DNA of 64,000 nucleotides from an uncultured Rhodopila sp. (GCA_903932145.1 CAIZFE010000028.1:62001-126000); one strand, 5' to 3'. Positions 47,263 to 56,588 are shown, counted from the stretch's first letter. The notes: generated by a model not told the origin, from the sequence alone. Numbers and translations are program-made.

Positions 47263-47321
47263 TGGCAATACGGATCAGATTGGGGATATACTCTCCAGTA
47301 GGTTCCGACGGAGGAAACCAG

Positions 47322-48212
47322 ATGAATATCGCCCCACTGACCCCTGGTTTCGCCGGGGACGTGACCGGAATAGACCTGACCAAAAAGCTGTCTGCATCGC
47401 AGGTCGCGGCCATTGAGGCCGGCATGGACGCATACGCTGTCCTGATCTTTCATGACCAGCATTTCGACGACGACACCCAACTGGCGTTCAGCCGTAATTT
47501 TGGCGAGCTGGAAATATCGTCCGGCGGAGAGATGTCGAAGCCGGAAGACCGGCGGTTGAAACTGGAAATGGCCGACATTTCCAACCTGGATCGCGACGGC
47601 GCTTTGCGCGGTGCGGATGACCGGGTGCGGCTGAGCGCATTGGGCAATCGCCTGTGGCACTCCGACGCCTCTTTCCGCGCGGTCCCCGCGAAATATTCAT
47701 TGCTATCCGCTCGGATTGTTCCGAAAAGCGGCGGCAATACCGAATTCGCCGACATGCGCGCGGCCTACGATGCACTGGATGATGCGACGAAGCTCCAGAT
47801 TGAGGGTCTGGTGACGGAACACTCGAACGCCTACTCGCGGGAACTCATCGGCTTTCCGAAAGAGAATTACGGCGACCGAAACCAGGACAAGCTTCGTCCG
47901 GTGCGGCAAAGCCTGGTCCGGACGCATCCGGTGACCGGCCGGAAATCACTGTACCTGTCCGCGCACATCGGCACCATCGTCGGCTGGCCGGTACCGGAGG
48001 CGCGGGCGTTCATCCGTGATCTGACCGAACACGCAACGCAACCTTGTTTCGTTCACGCGCATGTCTGGCGGCCCCGGGATCTGGTGATCTGGGACAACCG
48101 CACCACGATGCACCGCGCCCGCCGCTACAACGATCTCGGCGAAATTCGCGACATGCATCGATCCACCATCCGCGGCGACGCCATGACCGCACCCCAGCAA
48201 GAGGCAGCCTAG
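47322..48212 (+). CDS. TfdA/TauD-family 2-oxoglutarate-dependent dioxygenase, paralogue 1
   Basis: A 296-residue Fe(II)/2-oxoglutarate dioxygenase. The iron ligands are HSD in NRLWHSDASFRAVPAKYS (H and D) and the distal His in WDNRTTMHRARRY, with the co-substrate arginine in HRSTIRGDAM. The closest known relative by motif is TfdA (2,4-D cleavage): GNTEFADMRAAYDAL is its signature. ATG 47322 follows GAGGAAACCA. It is first of three tandem homologues; the next starts 3 bases after its stop. The substrate may be an aryloxyacid, sulfonate or similar; nothing in the sequence fixes it. Confidence 0.9.
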   Translation: MNIAPLTPGFAGDVTGIDLTKKLSASQVAAIEAGMDAYAVLIFHDQHFDDDTQLAFSRNFGELEISSGGEMSKPEDRRLKLEMADISNLDRDGALRGADDRVRLSALGNRLWHSDASFRAVPAKYSLLSARIVPKSGGNTEFADMRAAYDALDDATKLQIEGLVTEHSNAYSRELIGFPKENYGDRNQDKLRPVRQSLVRTHPVTGRKSLYLSAHIGTIVGWPVPEARAFIRDLTEHATQPCFVHAHVWRPRDLVIWDNRTTMHRARRYNDLGEIRDMHRSTIRGDAMTAPQQEAA

Positions 48213-48215
48213 ACA

Positions 48216-49112
48216 ATGCAAATCTCGCCATTGAACCGAGGCTTTGTCGGCGAAGTGTCCGGCATCGATATCAGCGTTCCGTTGTCGCTCGATCAGGTCG
48301 CTGCGATCGAAGCGGGGATGGACCAGTACGGCGTGCTGGTCTTCCGCGACCAGAAGCTGACAGACGAGCAACAATGTGCCTACAGCCGCAACTTTGGCGA
48401 GTTGGAAGCCACATTGATTGGCCAGATGTCGAAACCGTCGGAGCGCCGGTTAGGGCCGGTTGAAATGGGCGATATTTCCAATCTGGGTCCCGACGGAAAA
48501 TTACGGGGACGCGACGACAACCGCCGGATGTATGCGCTTGGCAACCGGCTTTGGCATGCGGATGCGTCCTTCCGAGCGACGGGGGCGATTTATTCGTTGC
48601 TGTCCGCTCGCGTTGTTCCGGGACACGGCGGCAACACCGAATTCGCCGATATGCGCGCCGCGTATGATGCGCTGGATCCAGCAACGAAAGTGCTGATCGA
48701 GGATCTGGTGACAGAGCACTCCATTGCCTTTTCCCGCGCGGAACTTGGCTTTGACGACTATGGCGAAGGCAATGCCGACAAGATCCGGCCTGTGCGCCAC
48801 AGCCTGGTGCGGACGCATCCCGTCACCGGGCGGAAATCGCTGTATCTGTCGGCGCATATTGGAACGATTCTGGGCTGGCCGATGCCCGAGGCGCGTGCGT
48901 TCATCCGAGACCTCACGGAACACGCGACGCAACCGCGGTTCCGCCATGCCCATCAATGGCAGGTCAACGATCTGGTCATGTGGGACAACCGCACCACGAT
49001 GCACCGCGCCCGGCGCTACCGTGACCTGGAGGAAGTGCGCGATCTGCGCCGCACCACGATCAGGGGCATCGGAATGACGACCGCTCAGGTGCCGGCAATG
49101 GCGGCTGAATAG
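48216..49112 (+). CDS. TfdA/TauD-family 2-oxoglutarate-dependent dioxygenase, paralogue 2
   Basis: A 298-residue homologue of the preceding gene, with NRLWHADASFRATGAIYS (iron H and D), GNTEFADMRAAYDAL and the distal His in WDNRTTMHRARRY all kept. Compared with paralogues 1 and 3 the PAKYS stretch is changed to TGAIYS, close to the active site, which may alter substrate choice. Start ATG 48216 is 3 bases after the previous stop, so the genes are one transcript. Cofactors Fe(II), 2-oxoglutarate and O2; products would be CO2, succinate and a hydroxylated or cleaved substrate. Confidence 0.9.
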   Translation: MQISPLNRGFVGEVSGIDISVPLSLDQVAAIEAGMDQYGVLVFRDQKLTDEQQCAYSRNFGELEATLIGQMSKPSERRLGPVEMGDISNLGPDGKLRGRDDNRRMYALGNRLWHADASFRATGAIYSLLSARVVPGHGGNTEFADMRAAYDALDPATKVLIEDLVTEHSIAFSRAELGFDDYGEGNADKIRPVRHSLVRTHPVTGRKSLYLSAHIGTILGWPMPEARAFIRDLTEHATQPRFRHAHQWQVNDLVMWDNRTTMHRARRYRDLEEVRDLRRTTIRGIGMTTAQVPAMAAE

Positions 49113-49125
49113 AGGAAAAACCAAC

Positions 49126-50010
49126 ATGTCCATCAAAATCACTGACCTGACGCCGGGCTTTGTGGGCGAGGTTTCCGGCGTCGATATCACCCGGCCGCTG
49201 AACACCGATCAGGTGGCGGCATTGGAAGCCGGCATGGATCGTTACGCTGTCTTGGTTTACCACGATCAGTCGCTGACCGATGACCAACAGAAAGCGTTCA
49301 GCATTAATTTTGGTCCGCTTGAGCACACCGCCGGCGGCAACGTCACCAAGGCCGCCGAACGGCGCCTGGATGCCTATATGGCGGACGTTTCGAATCTGGA
49401 TGCCAACCAGCAGCCTCTGGCCCGCGATGACAGGCGGCGGCTGTTTAATCTGGGCAACCAGTTGTGGCACTCCGACAGTTCGTTTCGCGCCATTCCGGCG
49501 AAATATTCCGTGCTCTCAGGCCGGATTGTGGTGGCTACCGGAGGCCACACCCAGTTCGCCGATATGCGGGCCGCGTACGACGCACTGGATGCCGGGACCA
49601 AAGCTGACATCGAAAACCTGGTCTGTGAACACTCCTTGATCTACTCGCGCGGTACGCTTGGTTTTACCGAGTTGTCGAACGAGGAAAAGCAGATGTTCAA
49701 ACCGGTGCGGCAACGGCTGGTGCGGGTGCATCCGGTGACCGGGCGGAAGTCGCTGTATCTGTCGTCGCATGCCGGCACGATCATCGGCTGGCCGATGCCG
49801 GAAGCTCGCGCGTTTCTGAGGGATCTGAACGAACACGCGGTGCAGCCACGGTTCACATATGCGCACAAGTGGAAGCAGCACGATCTGGTGATGTGGGACA
49901 ACCGGACCACCATGCATCGCGTGCGCCGCTTCGACGAAACGAAAATCCGTGACATGCGCCGCACCACGGTCGCGGGTGACCGCGTCACCGTCGAGCAGAT
50001 GGCGGCGTAA
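49126..50010 (+). CDS. TfdA/TauD-family 2-oxoglutarate-dependent dioxygenase, paralogue 3
   Basis: A 294-residue homologue, with NQLWHSDSSFRAIPAKYSVL (HSD) and the distal His in MWDNRTTMHRVRRF, plus HTQFADMRAAYDALDAG. It keeps PAKYS like paralogue 1. Start ATG 49126 after GAGGAAAAACCA, 13 bases past the previous stop. The three genes are near-equal in length, are similar all along and probably arose by tandem duplication with subsequent divergence. A perfect hairpin follows at 50017-50051 and closes the operon. Confidence 0.9.
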   Translation: MSIKITDLTPGFVGEVSGVDITRPLNTDQVAALEAGMDRYAVLVYHDQSLTDDQQKAFSINFGPLEHTAGGNVTKAAERRLDAYMADVSNLDANQQPLARDDRRRLFNLGNQLWHSDSSFRAIPAKYSVLSGRIVVATGGHTQFADMRAAYDALDAGTKADIENLVCEHSLIYSRGTLGFTELSNEEKQMFKPVRQRLVRVHPVTGRKSLYLSSHAGTIIGWPMPEARAFLRDLNEHAVQPRFTYAHKWKQHDLVMWDNRTTMHRVRRFDETKIRDMRRTTVAGDRVTVEQMAA

Positions 50011-50016
50011 TCATCA

Positions 50017-50051
50017 TTGTCGGATGGGACTCAACTGGTCCCATCCGACAA
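50017..50051. terminator. Perfect 14-base hairpin, bidirectional terminator
   Basis: Arms TTGTCGGATGGGAC (50017-50030) and GTCCCATCCGACAA (50038-50051) with a 7-base loop. It sits 6 bases after the dioxygenase stop, and the stop codon of the convergent MlaC-like gene (50031-50033) is inside its loop. Confidence 0.75.
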
Positions 50052-50711
50052 ATCCGCCGATTTACTGCGAAGGCTATCCGCCAACGCCTGCGCCCCGCCG
50101 CGCGTCAGCAATCGGCGAAAATCCGATCGTTGCACCGCAACGCGACTGATTGAGCCGTCCGCCAGCACATCGACCACCCGCCAACCGGCCGGCCCCTGAC
50201 GCATGACATAATCCAGCTCATGGCTATCTCCGGATCGAGGAATGATCCGGGTCTGAACAATCTGCTGCGTGCCAACCGTCCGCGTTTCCGGGGCTATTTC
50301 GAAACGCTGCCCGTTATACTCGTCGAAACTGTTCACGTACGATGCCACGGTATAGCGACGAAACGCGTCGGTCAGCATCTGCTGCTGCTCCCGTGGCAAC
50401 GAGGGCCAGGATGCACCGACCGATTCCTCCAGGATCGCCGGCAGATCGAACGTGCGATCGATAATCGGTGCCAGGATGTCGAACCGGCGCGGGAATGGCG
50501 TAGCAGGCCCGGCCTTCATAATATTCAGCAAACCTGCAACGAGTTCCTGAATCGGCGTAATGGAAGCTGTCGCATCCGTCGCTCGGGTTGGCGACGTCAC
50601 GAGCACAAAAAAACCCACAAGGGCGGCGCGCCGCCCGCAATACGATCCTCGCACCGATCCGATCCTCCCAGCCGCTGCAACACTCACCGGTTTCTCATGT
50701 TGGGGCGCCAC
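50031..50711 (-). CDS. MlaC-like phospholipid-binding periplasmic protein (Ttg2/HpnM group)
   Basis: A protein of up to 226 residues with the MlaC/Tol-tolerance fold. A start upstream of the signal-like stretch CGRRAALVGFFVLVTSPTRA is needed; 50711 is used, but a shorter start is possible. Key segments: TFDLPAILEESVGASWPSLP, YTVASYVNSFDEYNGQRFEI and VDVLADGSISRVAVQRSDFR, all typical. MlaC shuttles lipids between the outer and inner membranes; the related HpnM is tied to hopanoids. No mla partners adjoin. The stop lies in the loop of a hairpin. Confidence 0.8.
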   Translation of the reverse strand: MAPQHEKPVSVAAAGRIGSVRGSYCGRRAALVGFFVLVTSPTRATDATASITPIQELVAGLLNIMKAGPATPFPRRFDILAPIIDRTFDLPAILEESVGASWPSLPREQQQMLTDAFRRYTVASYVNSFDEYNGQRFEIAPETRTVGTQQIVQTRIIPRSGDSHELDYVMRQGPAGWRVVDVLADGSISRVAVQRSDFRRLLTRGGAQALADSLRSKSADLSDGTS

Positions 50712-50904
50712 CCGACATCAACCAGATACATTTGCGCGCTTCAATTGGGATACATCTTACGGGTCAGCATCGGCTCACGCTATCGTGTTGGGCGGGACGC
50801 CAAAGCGCTCCCAATTTCATTGGGAACCTGAAAGATCACGAGGCCGTTAGCCGGAGACCCTTGTCCTGACCATTACCACCACCGCCCTGCGCCTGGCCGA
50901 CACA

Positions 50905-52128
50905 GTGGCCGCACGTTTCGGCCTACTGGACCGGCCCCTCGTTGCCGATCCGCTGATCCGAAGCGCGCGCCAACGCACCGGCTTGAGTGATTTCGGCGAT
51001 GTATCCGTCATCGGCCCGCTGACCCGTTTGCTGGATGCCTGTTCGACGGAATCCGCACTTAGCATCGTCGGACGCAGCGCGACACAATGGGACGTCGTGC
51101 GATTTTTGACCAACTTGCTGCTGATCCAGGACGCAGCGGTTCGATCTCCGGCCATGACCGATGCGCCGATCCGGCAGCCGATCTTCATCACCGGATTGCC
51201 GCGCAGCGGAACGACATTTCTGCATCGGCTGATGCTCACCGATCCGGCTAACCGCGCGCCCGCGGTTTGGGAAACGATCTACCCGTCCGCCTCCGCTGGC
51301 ACGCGGGGGCAACGCATTCGCCGCGTCGCCGGGCAATTGAAAACATTTGAGCGGCTGGCTCCGGATTTTCGCGGCTTGCACCCGCTGGAGGCGACCTCGC
51401 CGCAGGAATGCAGCGAAATCACCGCGCATGTCTTCCGCAGCCTTCGTTTCGATACGACGTACCATATTCCATCGTACAGGCACTGGCTGGATGCGGATGT
51501 GGTCCGGCATCTGCCGGCTTACCGGTTTCACAAGCGTTTTCTGCAATTTCTCCAACATCAGGATGCAACGCAGCCGCGCTGGGTGTTGAAATGCCCGGAA
51601 CATTTATTCGCGTTGCAAGCGATCCGATCGGTTTATCCCGATGCACGCTTGGTGTTCGTGCATCGCGATCCATTGAAGGTGCTGCTGTCGCAGGCCCGCC
51701 TGACCGAGGTTCTGCGCCGGCCCTTCACGCGCCGGCTGGATACCAAGGCGCTCGGTTTACTCGAAAGCCGGCGCTGGCTGGATGGAACCAGGCGGATGAT
51801 CGAGGCTGGCGACGACGCCGGCTTTGCTGATCCGATTTGCCATGTTCATCACATGGATCTGATTGCCGACCCGGTCGCGACGGTGGAGGGCGTTTACCGG
51901 CATTTCGGCCTGTCGCTTCCATCTGAGGCCCTATCCGCGATGGAGACCACTGTCGCGGCCAAACCGAACGGCGGCTATGGCGCGCACAGCTACCATTTCG
52001 AGGATCACGGGTTGGACGAACAGCAGGAGCGCGTAAAGTTCCGTCCGTATATGGTCCGGTTCGGGGTCGCGGCAGAGAACACGCCAAAGCCCATTCATGC
52101 CCCCCAGCCCGAAAATGTGGCGAACTGA
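50905..52128 (+). CDS. Sulfotransferase family protein (PAPS-dependent type)
   Basis: A 407-residue enzyme that probably moves a sulfuryl group from PAPS to an acceptor. The 5'-phosphosulfate loop IFITGLPRSGTTFLHRLMLT and the 3'-phosphate region LVFVHRDPLKVLLSQARLTE are clear. The start at 50905 is a GTG; an in-frame stop (TAG) lies about 16 codons upstream and no ATG exists between, so GTG is likely, although CTG codons in between encode plausible residues. The acceptor is unknown; such enzymes often sulfate lipids or polysaccharides. The repeat copy D follows it at 52148. Confidence 0.85.
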   Translation: MAARFGLLDRPLVADPLIRSARQRTGLSDFGDVSVIGPLTRLLDACSTESALSIVGRSATQWDVVRFLTNLLLIQDAAVRSPAMTDAPIRQPIFITGLPRSGTTFLHRLMLTDPANRAPAVWETIYPSASAGTRGQRIRRVAGQLKTFERLAPDFRGLHPLEATSPQECSEITAHVFRSLRFDTTYHIPSYRHWLDADVVRHLPAYRFHKRFLQFLQHQDATQPRWVLKCPEHLFALQAIRSVYPDARLVFVHRDPLKVLLSQARLTEVLRRPFTRRLDTKALGLLESRRWLDGTRRMIEAGDDAGFADPICHVHHMDLIADPVATVEGVYRHFGLSLPSEALSAMETTVAAKPNGGYGAHSYHFEDHGLDEQQERVKFRPYMVRFGVAAENTPKPIHAPQPENVAN

Positions 52129-52147
52129 AACGATTCGCCTTTGATGT

Positions 52148-52285
52148 TGACGCACTGCCATTCCACCCCCGTCTTGGCTCGGCTTGTCCGGGCTACCTAT
52201 GCCCTGGCGGTGCCGCGACAGGTGAACCCGGACAAGCCGGGCCATGACGATAAGGGGCGAGAGTCGGCATCAACGGCGGCCGGTA
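52148..52285 (+). repeat. Dispersed palindromic repeat, copy D (extended)
   Basis: It has CATTCCACCCCCGTCTTGGC, then GGCTTGTCCGGGC and, after an insertion of about 35 bases, GGACAAGCCGGGCCATGACG, ending with GTCGGCATCAACGGCGGCCG. The arms GGCTTGTCCGG / CCGGACAAGCC are inverted, so the element can form a long hairpin. Longest member of the family in this window. Confidence 0.65.
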
Positions 52286-52289
52286 TGAG

Positions 52290-53648
52290 CTATCGTGACG
52301 TCAGGCGCACCGGCGCCGCGTAATCCGGCTGAATCGTGACAATGCCGACCGGCAGAACCGGACGCGTATCGGCGCGCGTAATCCGGAATTGCCCCACAAT
52401 CGCGGCCAGCACCATGATCGCCTCGGTCATCGCGAACTGGGCGCCGACGCAGATGCGCGGGCCGGCTCCGAACGGCATGAAGGCAAAACGTTCGGGCGGC
52501 GGTTGATCGGGCATGAACCGCGCGGGACGGAAAACCGCCGGGTCCCGCCACAGCGCGTGATGGCGATGCAGCACCCAGGGCGCGATGAACACGATGGAGC
52601 GTGGCGGCAGTTCGAGATCGCCGATGCGATCCGGCACGATAGCTTCGCGTACGAGCGTGAAGGCCGCCGGGAACAAGCGCAGCGTTTCATTCACGACCGC
52701 GCGGGTCCTGATCAACCGCGCCACGGACGCGAACGGATTTTCGGTGTCGATGGCAACGCCGACGGCCTCCTCGGCCAGCCATTCCTGTTCCTCCGGCGCC
52801 TCGGCCAGCGTCAACAAGGCCCAAAACAACGTAACGGCGGTCGTTTCATGACCAGCGAGGATCAAGGTGGCGACCTGATCGCGCAACTGTGCCGCCGAAA
52901 ATCCGGCCCCGGTTTCCGGATCACGCGCGGCTCGGAGTAAATCGAAAATATCGCGCGGCACCTCGGGCTGCGGTGTCGCCATCCGAACCGCGAGAATCGT
53001 TTGTATCAGACTCATCCAACGACGCTTGAACCGCATGCGTCCGATGTCGCGCGGCGACGGGATCGATGCCGGCAACAGCATGTCTAGCAAATGCGGTTTC
53101 GAATAGTTTTCGGCATATTCCGTCAGCATCCGGCGCATCAGCGCGCCGTATTGGTCCATCTCTAGCGAGAACATGGACCGGCCGGCGATATCCAGCGCCA
53201 GGGTCTGCATGGTCGCCAGCAAATCGATCGGTTCCCCGACCTGCTGGTGCAACCGAGCCACGGCCCGCTCGTTGGCCGCTGCGATATGTCGGGCGAGCAT
53301 CGGCATGACGCGGGGGGCGAGCGCCGGAGCGACAGTGCGGCGTTGCAGTTTCCAATCGTCGCCTTCGCTGAGCAGCAGGCCCTCGCCGGTGATCGGGCGC
53401 AGCACGCGGATTGAGGCCGGGGAGCGGCGATATTTGCCGGGTTCGCCAACCAGCACATGGTGGATGGCGTCCGGGGTGTTCAGAAGAACGTTGAAGCGGC
53501 CGAAGAACTTGCTGACCGCCATGTCTTGCCGATAGGCGGATTTAGGCCACATGCACAGCGCGTTGGTGCGGACGGCGCGCAGGAATTGCCGGAATGATGG
53601 CGGGGTTTCCGGGGCGGCCGGGACAGGAGGAATGAAGGGCATGCGCAA
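52290..53648 (-). CDS. Cytochrome P450
   Basis: A 452-residue haem monooxygenase. The haem-cysteine loop is FGAGPRICVGAQF, the I-helix oxygen pocket AGHETTAVTLFWALL, and the K-helix ExxR motif NETLRLFPA; the meander PERFAFMPFG precedes the loop. It is soluble (no N-terminal anchor), so it needs separate ferredoxin and reductase proteins, not seen nearby. Substrate unknown; possibilities include terpenes or fatty acids. ATG 53648 gives MRMPFIPPVPAAPETPPSFR. Confidence 0.93.
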   Translation of the reverse strand: MRMPFIPPVPAAPETPPSFRQFLRAVRTNALCMWPKSAYRQDMAVSKFFGRFNVLLNTPDAIHHVLVGEPGKYRRSPASIRVLRPITGEGLLLSEGDDWKLQRRTVAPALAPRVMPMLARHIAAANERAVARLHQQVGEPIDLLATMQTLALDIAGRSMFSLEMDQYGALMRRMLTEYAENYSKPHLLDMLLPASIPSPRDIGRMRFKRRWMSLIQTILAVRMATPQPEVPRDIFDLLRAARDPETGAGFSAAQLRDQVATLILAGHETTAVTLFWALLTLAEAPEEQEWLAEEAVGVAIDTENPFASVARLIRTRAVVNETLRLFPAAFTLVREAIVPDRIGDLELPPRSIVFIAPWVLHRHHALWRDPAVFRPARFMPDQPPPERFAFMPFGAGPRICVGAQFAMTEAIMVLAAIVGQFRITRADTRPVLPVGIVTIQPDYAAPVRLTSR

Positions 53649-53830
53649 TGATAGCGTGTCTTTCGCATGCCCGCCACCACCGGTCCTATTCCGCCAGCAG
53701 GTCTCGATTTGGCATGCAGGGCCGAGGACGCCCCTCTATTGTAACACTTCGAACGCGGCCTGTCCGGACCCTGACAGGTTAAAGCAGGGCGTGTCCCTCC
53801 ATCAACGGCCGCTCACATCGAACCGCCGAC

Positions 53831-55432
53831 TTATGACGGTGCCACGCAGACGACCGGCGCATACAGCGCCGCGAAGCCCAACCGGACCACAAGCCGGAAA
53901 CGATCCGCTGGCAGATCGGCAACCGCATCCGCCCCGGTCAGCAGCACCCAGTCGAACCCGCACACATCGGCCACAGCCGTCGCCGCCCGGTCTGGCAGCG
54001 AACCAACACGGGCCGCCAGGGAACGATACGGTTCCAGCGTCTCGATCGGTTGCTGCGAGGGATTGTCGAATTCAAACGGCCAGTAAGCGCGGTGCTCGAT
54101 CAACGCCAGCGCGCCGAGATGTTCGTCGGTGCGCACACCGTTGGACAGCAGCCGCCACCCGGGATTGGCGGCCCAGTAAGCCGGAGCCTCCAGCAACCCC
54201 GCCTCGGCCACAAACACCGCCTGGCCCGGCCGCACCGGCGCCAGGACCGTCCGCAAGTCGGAAAGATCGGTTCGATGCGCCGCCCAGGCGGTGGCCAGCA
54301 GCGCCATGCGCGCCACGAACAGCCCCAGCATCACCGTTGCGACGCAGATCCGGACCACGCGCGGCCAGCCGGCCGGTACGAACCCGGCGAACAGCATGAA
54401 ACCCAGCATGATGGCGAACCGTGTGTCCAGCCCGTAGGTGCCCTTCCAGGCGAACGGCGCCGCCAGGAACACGATCGACAGCAAACCCATGGTGATCGCG
54501 GCCGGCCCCGGCACCCTGCCCCATCGGCATAACGCCAGCGCCGGAATGACAATCGCCACCAGCGCGGTCGTCATGTCCAGCGTCCAGTTATAGTTGACGA
54601 AAGTCGTTGCCAGTTGCAGCAATTTTTCGCCGATAGGCAGAAATTCGGCGTCGCCGCCAAGCTGCTGGAGTGTCGATACCGCGTAAAGACCGAGCGGCGC
54701 CGCGAACACCAACAGCAGGACGCCGCCCCGGCGCAACACCTCAAGCCCGCCCTCATCCCGCAAAGCGAACAGCTCGGCGCCTCCGATCAGAAACCCGAAA
54801 AACGCCAGCCCCATCAGATGGCACGCGAACAGGACCGGAGCGCCGGCCATCGCCACCGCAACGGTTACAACGGGCCGGCGATCTCGCCAGCGCAGCCAAA
54901 CCGCCGCCAGCAGCAGCGCGATCCCCACCGAAATGCCGAAATTCAGAAATCCATACAGCAGGCAACTGTTGTAGGCGATCAGCCCGACTCCCAGCGCCCA
55001 CCAGCGCCCGGCCGGATCGCGGTTGTAAGCCACCGTCCCCAAAACCGGCAACAGCACCGCCGCTGCGATGGACAGCCGGCCGACCACGTGCACCGGCAAC
55101 ACCCGCATCAGCGACGGCGCCACCAGATCGAGCGCCAGATTGGGAATAACCGGCCATTGCGCCGCATAGAACCGCGCCAGAACCGCGTCGTGCGGCAGCG
55201 ACGCCAGCACGAACAATCGGGCGAGATGATTGGGATAGTCGCCGATCGGCGGCACATCGACCACGAACAACGGCGCCAGCAGCACCGCGCACAGCGCGGC
55301 CAGCGCGAGCCACCACGTCATTTGGGCCGAACCGGCTCGCAGCGATGTCATTCGAAACCGGTTCCGTCCGTTCATTAAAAACCAGAGCAGCCATAACGGC
55401 TTTCGGTCTGATCCGATACGGTGGCCGGACAA
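53831..55432 (-). CDS. Polytopic membrane protein, uncharacterised (glycosyltransferase-like)
   Basis: Up to 533 residues with about 10-12 hydrophobic spans. Start uncertain: ATG 55432, 55375 or 55351 are in frame, and the last (MTSLRAGSAQMTWWLALAAL) gives the most compact N terminus. After the first span comes DVPPIGDYPNHLARLFVLAS with an acidic pair, as in the first periplasmic loop of GT39/GT83-type or PMT-like transferases, but no definite catalytic motif was found. A hydrophilic C-terminal domain of about 110 residues follows. Divergent from a binding-protein gene. Confidence 0.7.
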   Translation of the reverse strand: MSGHRIGSDRKPLWLLWFLMNGRNRFRMTSLRAGSAQMTWWLALAALCAVLLAPLFVVDVPPIGDYPNHLARLFVLASLPHDAVLARFYAAQWPVIPNLALDLVAPSLMRVLPVHVVGRLSIAAAVLLPVLGTVAYNRDPAGRWWALGVGLIAYNSCLLYGFLNFGISVGIALLLAAVWLRWRDRRPVVTVAVAMAGAPVLFACHLMGLAFFGFLIGGAELFALRDEGGLEVLRRGGVLLLVFAAPLGLYAVSTLQQLGGDAEFLPIGEKLLQLATTFVNYNWTLDMTTALVAIVIPALALCRWGRVPGPAAITMGLLSIVFLAAPFAWKGTYGLDTRFAIMLGFMLFAGFVPAGWPRVVRICVATVMLGLFVARMALLATAWAAHRTDLSDLRTVLAPVRPGQAVFVAEAGLLEAPAYWAANPGWRLLSNGVRTDEHLGALALIEHRAYWPFEFDNPSQQPIETLEPYRSLAARVGSLPDRAATAVADVCGFDWVLLTGADAVADLPADRFRLVVRLGFAALYAPVVCVAPS

Positions 55433-55502
55433 GGATAACGCGTGCCTGAATCGGGATCAGGTGGTATCGTCGCGCGAAGCCTTCCTCGGATTTTTCGACG
55501 TT

Positions 55503-56588
55503 ATGCCGCATCTGCCCGACTCGTTTCCCAACCGCCCCGGCCTCACCCGGCGCCAGATCGGGGGACTGTGTCTCGGCCTGCCGGCTCTGACGGCGCGTCC
55601 GGCGCAGGCGGCGCGAGGCATCACGATCGCCGGGATCGACGGCTGGTTTCAGACCGCATTCGACTCTATCGTGTTGGCGGCATTCCGAAAAGCCCACCCG
55701 GAGATCCCGGTTTTCTACTACCCTGTCGGCAACCCCTTCCAGACGCTGGCCCTGTTGCGCTCGCAGCGGCAATACCCGACCGCCGATGTGGTGCTGCTGG
55801 AGGCCGGCGTCGCCACCGCCGCCACCGCCGAGAACCTGCTGGAGCCGCTGCAACCCGCAACCATGCCGGTCATCGACGACCTGTCAGACCGCGCGAAACT
55901 GCCGAACGTGGCCGGCCCGGCGGTGTTTTTCGACAGTCTGGCAATGTGCTACAACACCGCGGACATCAAACAGCCCCCGAAATTCTGGCGCAATCTGTGG
56001 GATCCGACCTACGGACGGCGGATCGCCTTGCCGACGCCGCCTGACGCGATTGCCCTGGCGATGACCGCTGTGGCCGGCAAACTGTTCGGCGGCGGCGAGC
56101 CGCTGCGGTCCCTGGAACTCGGGCTGGTCGCCCTGGCTCAGCTCGCACCGCAGGTGGTCCTGTGGGACCCGGTGCCCGACGTTTATACCGCCGTTGCGCT
56201 GGGCGATGCCTCGATCGGGCCGGGATGGAACGCCCGCGCGCAGAACCAGATGAGCCTGACGCCCGGCCGATTTGCCGCCACCATCCCCGAGGGCGGCAGC
56301 CCGGTGATGGTGATGACCGTCAATCTCGTGAAAAACGCCCAACAGGCCACCCCTGCCCGCACGCTGATCTCCTGGCTGCTGGGTCCCGAGGCGCAGCGCC
56401 TGCTGGCCGAGGGGATGTTCTACGCCCCGGTCAACCCCAAGGCCGATCTGTCCGCCGCCACACTGGTTCGGGTCGGCGCGACGCCGGGGATGGTTGCCAA
56501 ACGCATGGATATGGACTGGGTTGTGGTGGACGCGATCCGGGATCAGATCACCCGGGAATGGCGCAGGCGAAACCTCAAGGGCCATTGA
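55503..56588 (+). CDS. ABC transporter substrate-binding protein, extracellular type (polyamine/iron group)
   Basis: A 361-residue periplasmic binding protein. ATG 55503 gives an N terminus PGLTRRQIGGLCLGLPALTA, a twin-arginine-like signal, cut near AQAAR. The mature part resembles the PotD/AfuA group: VLLEAGVATAATAENLLEPL, AVFFDSLAMCYNTADIKQPP and LWDPTYGRRIALPTPPDAIA. No permease or ATPase gene is adjacent; it lies next to thiL. It probably carries a small organic or metal ligand. Tat export is a possibility. Confidence 0.8.
   Translation: MPHLPDSFPNRPGLTRRQIGGLCLGLPALTARPAQAARGITIAGIDGWFQTAFDSIVLAAFRKAHPEIPVFYYPVGNPFQTLALLRSQRQYPTADVVLLEAGVATAATAENLLEPLQPATMPVIDDLSDRAKLPNVAGPAVFFDSLAMCYNTADIKQPPKFWRNLWDPTYGRRIALPTPPDAIALAMTAVAGKLFGGGEPLRSLELGLVALAQLAPQVVLWDPVPDVYTAVALGDASIGPGWNARAQNQMSLTPGRFAATIPEGGSPVMVMTVNLVKNAQQATPARTLISWLLGPEAQRLLAEGMFYAPVNPKADLSAATLVRVGATPGMVAKRMDMDWVVVDAIRDQITREWRRRNLKGH

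Noticed and set aside
46221..50010. Complete taurine/sulfonate uptake and cleavage cluster
   Set aside because: Permease and ATPase genes are missing next to the binding protein, and the dioxygenase motifs are closer to TfdA than to TauD.
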